This document shows, one piece after another, positions 13,135 through 15,790 of a stretch of 15,790 nt of DNA; the first letter of the stretch is position 1; every line of letters begins with the position of its first letter. This stretch comes from Bordetella parapertussis. Its GTDB lineage: Bacteria > Pseudomonadota > Gammaproteobacteria > Burkholderiales > Burkholderiaceae_D. Under the pieces are notes generated by a model that made no database searches, had not been told where the DNA came from, and saw only the letters and a list, made by a program, of their open reading frames with translations. The position numbers and the translations under genes were made by a program. The stretch is taken from contig CAMBFZ010000037.1 in the NCBI GenBank assembly GCA_945866125.1, positions 1 through 15,790 of the forward strand, read 5' to 3'.

Positions 13135-13788
13135 TTAACCAAAGCGTCGCACACTGCCCACCGCAGCAAACTGCAGGGGCCGCGCCGTCAGCAGCGCGGG
13201 AAGAATAATTCTGCTTAATGTATCCAGCGTAAAAATCGTCGCGCCGACCTGCGCCACGCTACCATCGCGCGCTGGCACCGCAAGCTGCGAGAGCTGGCGC
13301 AAACTGCCTGGTTGCAGCACGCGCACGCCGTTTTGCATGACCGGCAGAACGAGACCAGGAAAGTCGGGATCTTCCGGCATCAAGACAGGATCAAAATGGC
13401 ACCAGTCGTCTAATAGGAGCGACAAGGGCTGTGCCGGCATCTCTGATAGCACGATGGCGTCGTCATGAATGGCGAGCGTTGCCCCAGCTTGCTGCGCGAT
13501 CTGCTGCGCTTGCGGTGCCGGCAACCCCTCCAGCGGCAGCAAACACGCACCAATGCGCAACAAGGCGCAATAGAGCACAATCGCATCCGGATGACCGTGG
13601 CCAATGTAGGCCACCCGCTGCCCTGGGTGCACCTGCCACGGCCCTTGCAAGCGCGCCGATGCGCGTTCAATACGGGACCACAGACGCCGGTAAGTGATGA
13701 CACGCTCAGGTAACACATGCGCCAGCGCGTCAGCACGCAGGCTAGCGTGGGATTGCAGGGCGGCAAGTAACGAGGTGGCGTCGTGCAT
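13135..13788 (-). CDS. Short AMP-binding-like protein lacking the ATP-phosphate loop
   Basis: A 217-residue protein that corresponds to only the first part of an acyl-CoA synthetase-like AMP-binding domain. Residues 18-110 follow the family closely: a start of the RADALAHV type, then ITYRRLWSRIERASARL (31-47), PGQRVAYIGHGHPDAIVLY (55-73) and GACLLPLEGLPAPQAQQIA (80-98). Where full enzymes have the Ser/Thr/Gly-rich ATP-phosphate loop ending in Pro-Lys-Gly, this one reads GLVLPVMQNGVRVLQPGSL (145-163), with no such loop. The protein ends about 55 residues later, so the adenylate-binding motifs and carboxy lid are absent. The stop is followed within 35 bp by msrA, so there is no room for a lost tail nearby. 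Catalysis by itself is therefore unlikely. The start at 13788 is the best ATG but has no good ribosome site. It may be a degenerate relic or a non-catalytic binding protein. Confidence 0.7.
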   Translation of the reverse strand: MHDATSLLAALQSHASLRADALAHVLPERVITYRRLWSRIERASARLQGPWQVHPGQRVAYIGHGHPDAIVLYCALLRIGACLLPLEGLPAPQAQQIAQQAGATLAIHDDAIVLSEMPAQPLSLLLDDWCHFDPVLMPEDPDFPGLVLPVMQNGVRVLQPGSLRQLSQLAVPARDGSVAQVGATIFTLDTLSRIILPALLTARPLQFAAVGSVRRFG

Positions 13789-13848
13789 AGTCGAGCATGA
13801 TTCTACGTAAAAAACGAGAAAGCTTCCGCAAAGAAACTTATTTTTCGG

Positions 13849-13864
13849 CATAATTGCAGCAATT
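13849..13864 (+). promoter_or_regulatory. Candidate -10 box overlapped by a 13-bp palindrome upstream of the flavin reductase gene
   Basis: CATAAT at 13849-13854 is a good -10 candidate for the flavin reductase gene; a matching -35 is not convincing. Overlapping it, AATTGC (13852-13857), a central A, and GCAATT (13859-13864) form a perfect 6-1-6 palindrome that ends 15 bases before the ATG. A repressor bound here would block the promoter. The site lies in the 91-bp gap between divergent genes, so it could also affect the AMP-binding gene. Confidence 0.4.
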
Positions 13865-13879
13865 TCACGAGTCTTCGCT

Positions 13880-14392
13880 ATGTCCAACGCCCCATCGAGT
13901 CCCCCACACCCTGCTATCGACGAACGCGCATTCCGCACTGCCCTGTCCCAATTTGCCACCGGCGTCACCATCATCACCACGCAGGACGAACAGGGTCGTT
14001 TTTTTGGCATGACCGCAACGTCATTCAATTCGGTATCACTCAACCCGCCGCTGGTACTCTGGAGTTTGGGCAATACGGCGCGCAGTATGCCGCTCTTTTC
14101 CGCGACTTCCCGCTACGTGATCAATGTGCTGGCCGCCGATCAGGTGGCCCTCGCTGAGCGCTTTGCCAGCCGGATCGAAGATCGCTTTGCCGGCGTCGAA
14201 TACGATCTCTCATCCTCTGGCCTGCCGCTTTTGCGCGGCTGCATTGCCTGGTTTACCTGCCACAATCGCAGCCGCTATCCGGAAGGCGACCATGTGATCT
14301 TTGTCGGTGAAGTCGAACATTGCGCCGTCCACCCCAAACCACCTCTGGTTTTCCATGGTGGTGGCTTTGCCCAAACCGTGCCCGTCAGTTAA
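13880..14392 (+). CDS. Flavin reductase family protein (HpaC/DIM6-like, FMN-binding split barrel)
   Basis: A 170-residue protein of the flavin reductase-like domain family. Such proteins use NAD(P)H to reduce FMN or FAD and hand it to a partner monooxygenase. Motifs: FRTALSQFATGVTIIT (22-37), GMTATSFNSVSLNPPLVLWS (53-72, the flavin-contact block), YVINVLAADQVALAERFA (88-105), LPLLRGCIAWFTC (124-136), GDHVIFVGEVEH (146-157) and a closing PPLVFHGGGF. The length is normal for the stand-alone reductases of two-component monooxygenases. No monooxygenase gene is in the window, so the partner and substrate are unknown. The ATG at 13880 has only a weak purine stretch upstream (ACGAG). It diverges from the AMP-binding fragment gene. 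No intrinsic terminator is visible after its stop, and the next gene starts 85 bp downstream on the same strand. Confidence 0.9.
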   Translation: MSNAPSSPPHPAIDERAFRTALSQFATGVTIITTQDEQGRFFGMTATSFNSVSLNPPLVLWSLGNTARSMPLFSATSRYVINVLAADQVALAERFASRIEDRFAGVEYDLSSSGLPLLRGCIAWFTCHNRSRYPEGDHVIFVGEVEHCAVHPKPPLVFHGGGFAQTVPVS

Positions 14393-14445
14393 ATAAAGCT
14401 GTACGCTCAAACCAGAATTATTGAGATTTTCATCAGCCCCGGAAC

Positions 14446-14471
14446 ATTTGTGAGCTTAAAGATACACAAAT
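14446..14471 (+). promoter_or_regulatory. Inverted repeat at the start of the CHAT-like/ankyrin gene
   Basis: ATTTGTG (14446-14452) and CACAAAT (14465-14471) are exact reverse complements with a 12-base spacer. The right arm ends 6 bases before the chosen ATG at 14478, abutting the GGGG that may serve as the ribosome site. It could be an operator or an RNA hairpin that limits ribosome access. It could also be chance, since a 7-bp match is not rare. Confidence 0.3.
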
Positions 14472-14477
14472 GGGGCT

Positions 14478-15790
14478 ATGACACCATTCCACCCATCCTC
14501 CAAGACCAACGCGTCCACACCGCTTGACGATCTCCTTGTTGTCACGGGCCCCTGTGATGGCGATCCGGATAATAAGCTGCTGACATTTTTGGTCAAAAAA
14601 TCCGGACTCACCAACTCGGCGTATGGCGATGGCACCATCAGTGTTGACCCTAACGAGATCAAGGAGATCATTAGCGATCGCCTCGACAAGCACGGTCATA
14701 TTGTATTTTTTGGTCATGGCATCTTTCACAAAGGTCAACATTATTTACATGTGAAAAATCAAGGCGGCGTATCACCAACGCGCGATTTTCTTAACACGAC
14801 AGCGATTGGCAGAACAGACACTGCGCCTCAACGACGAGAAACTTGGCATCTCTTAACGTGTGAAGCTGGACATCTGCGAAAGGAAATCAATCCGGGCAGC
14901 CCCGAATGGAAGCAACGCACCATCTTCATTTATTCGAGCAGCAAATCCGTCCTCACTGAGAACCTCAATGACAGCGTGGAGACCATGCTGACCTACCTGT
15001 CTGACTGCAAACAAAAACAAATTGAGGCCGACCCCCTGCAGCTTTTTATTCATCTGACCAAAACACAGGGCGACTGCGTGACTGTACTCGGTGGCGACTT
15101 GCATGCGCCTCTGGTGTCGCATGCACCCAAAACGCATCACGATCAGAACAGCAAGAGCCTTGGGCATCGACTGGAAGGAGACCCACGTGACCTGAACCTG
15201 CTCAAAGCGCAGAAAAAAGCGATGGGGCATCAAGCCAAACAAACGGAAAACGAAGCAAGAGCACAAATGCGCATTATGCTGTTTTCGCGCGTAGACCGCC
15301 TTGATATGACATCAACTACAGCAATACTGGCGCACCGGCCAGCCTTGATTCACAGCAGTAGCAATGGCAATGGTGGACATACCCTGCTGACCACAGCAGC
15401 CATTCGCGGCTCGAAAAAAATGATTCAACTGCTTCTCAATCATGGTGCCGAATTGGGTACCAGGGATGATGCTGGCAATAATGCTCTGTTTCATGCGATT
15501 TTTTCCAGAAAATTCAGCGCAGTGGCTTGTTTAATTGACGCCGGTGCAAAACTGAGCGACACGGATTCAGACGGGGATCAAGCGCTCGCGATTGCGGCGG
15601 CGATAGGGTGTCCAAAAATGGTGAGGCTAATTCTCAAGCAAACGAATGGCAGCGCAATCGATGCCCGCAATAATGCTGGCGAAACCGCTCTCATTCACGC
15701 AGCCAAGGAAGGCCGTTTTTTTTCTGCACGACTGTTGCTGAAAGCCGGTGCAGATTACAGGATCAAAAACGTCGAAAAAAAAACGGCGCA
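14478..15790 (+). CDS. CHAT/caspase-like cysteine peptidase-ankyrin repeat protein (partial, runs off right edge)
   Basis: An open frame of 437 complete codons continues past the edge. An in-frame TAA at 14457-14459 bounds the start; the first in-frame ATG is 14478, with GGGG just upstream. Residues about 18-210 look like a clan CD (caspase/CHAT) peptidase fold. There is a first strand DDLLVVTGPCDGD (17-29), then HGHIVFFGHGIFHKG (72-86) with candidate catalytic His80, then WHLLTCEAGHLRKE (123-136) with candidate Cys128. The Gly-His-Gly and Cys-Glu-x-Gly pair is the hallmark seen in CHAT proteases. Residues 235-290 are charged and probably helical. Four ankyrin repeats follow at about 297-330, 332-364, 365-399 and 400-432 (GETALIHAAKEGRFFSARLL in the fourth), with a fifth beginning. 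There is no signal peptide or membrane helix; the first 16 residues are rich in Ser, Thr and Pro. Ankyrin assignment is firm; the peptidase assignment rests on motifs. Targets are unknown. Confidence 0.7.
   Translation, partial: MTPFHPSSKTNASTPLDDLLVVTGPCDGDPDNKLLTFLVKKSGLTNSAYGDGTISVDPNEIKEIISDRLDKHGHIVFFGHGIFHKGQHYLHVKNQGGVSPTRDFLNTTAIGRTDTAPQRRETWHLLTCEAGHLRKEINPGSPEWKQRTIFIYSSSKSVLTENLNDSVETMLTYLSDCKQKQIEADPLQLFIHLTKTQGDCVTVLGGDLHAPLVSHAPKTHHDQNSKSLGHRLEGDPRDLNLLKAQKKAMGHQAKQTENEARAQMRIMLFSRVDRLDMTSTTAILAHRPALIHSSSNGNGGHTLLTTAAIRGSKKMIQLLLNHGAELGTRDDAGNNALFHAIFSRKFSAVACLIDAGAKLSDTDSDGDQALAIAAAIGCPKMVRLILKQTNGSAIDARNNAGETALIHAAKEGRFFSARLLLKAGADYRIKNVEKKTA

Noticed and set aside
13789..14073. 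Amino-terminal extension of the AMP-binding-like protein to 14073
   Set aside because: It would run into the flavin reductase gene on the other strand, shows no conserved residues and is not needed by the domain, which starts just after the ATG at 13788.
14433..15266. Minus-strand ORFs at 14433-14741 and 14853-15266
   Set aside because: Opposite a plus-strand frame with clear peptidase motifs and ankyrin repeats; their sequences look random.
1..15790. CRISPR arrays, tRNA or rRNA genes, insertion sequences, integrase or attachment sites
   Set aside because: None seen: no regularly spaced repeats, no transposase or integrase motifs, no tRNA-like cloverleaf recognised by eye.

Overview
The window looks like a chromosomal segment of a betaproteobacterium of the order Burkholderiales, most plausibly Oxalobacteraceae-like. 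The basis is moderately high GC, the style of the Tad pilus genes and the housekeeping mix (pdxH, cfa, msrA, tcdA). This placement is inference from protein character; no rRNA or tRNA marker is present.

Left third (1-5308, all minus strand): the promoter-proximal part of a Tad (tight adherence) type IVc pilus operon. In transcription order it reads: Flp major pilin (5308-5135), A24 prepilin peptidase CpaA/TadV (5037-4483), CpaB/RcpC (4391-3435), the secretin CpaC/RcpA (3366-1801), a 98-residue lipoprotein (1790-1494), a TadG-like protein with a Tad_N domain (1468-200) and a TadE-like pseudopilin (197 to beyond the left edge). The peptidase would mature Flp and the TadE pseudopilin. The secretin, with CpaB and perhaps the lipoprotein, would form the outer-membrane channel. 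The motor genes (tadZ, tadA, tadB, tadC) are not seen and presumably lie off the left edge. A 336-bp AT-rich intergenic region (5309-5644) separates this operon from a divergent one.

Middle (5645-10604): a Cu+ exporting P1B-type ATPase with an unusual YHS plus HMBD amino terminus (5645-7993); an RNA 2',3'-cyclic phosphodiesterase of the LigT/ThpR family starting at a GTG eight bases after it (8002-8517); the tRNA t6A dehydratase TcdA on the opposite strand, overlapping it tail to tail (9359-8478); and, divergent from tcdA, an MFS transporter (9441-10604).

Right third (10628-14392): pdxH (vitamin B6 salvage) and cfa (cyclopropane fatty acid synthase) on the plus strand; msrA convergent with and overlapping cfa; upstream of msrA on the same strand a 217-residue protein that is only the amino-terminal part of an AMP-binding (acyl-CoA synthetase-like) domain and has no recognisable ATP-phosphate loop; and, divergent from it, a flavin reductase with a 13-bp palindrome overlapping a candidate -10 box.

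Right edge (14478 to beyond 15790): the most interesting item is an incomplete ORF of at least 437 codons. Its amino-terminal domain carries the His (FFGHG) and Cys (LTCEAG) motifs of CHAT/caspase-like clan CD cysteine peptidases. Four ankyrin repeats follow and the ORF is still open at the edge. A perfect 7-bp inverted repeat sits at its translation start. It could be a protease effector in defence, in programmed death or in host interaction; its neighbours to the right are needed to decide.
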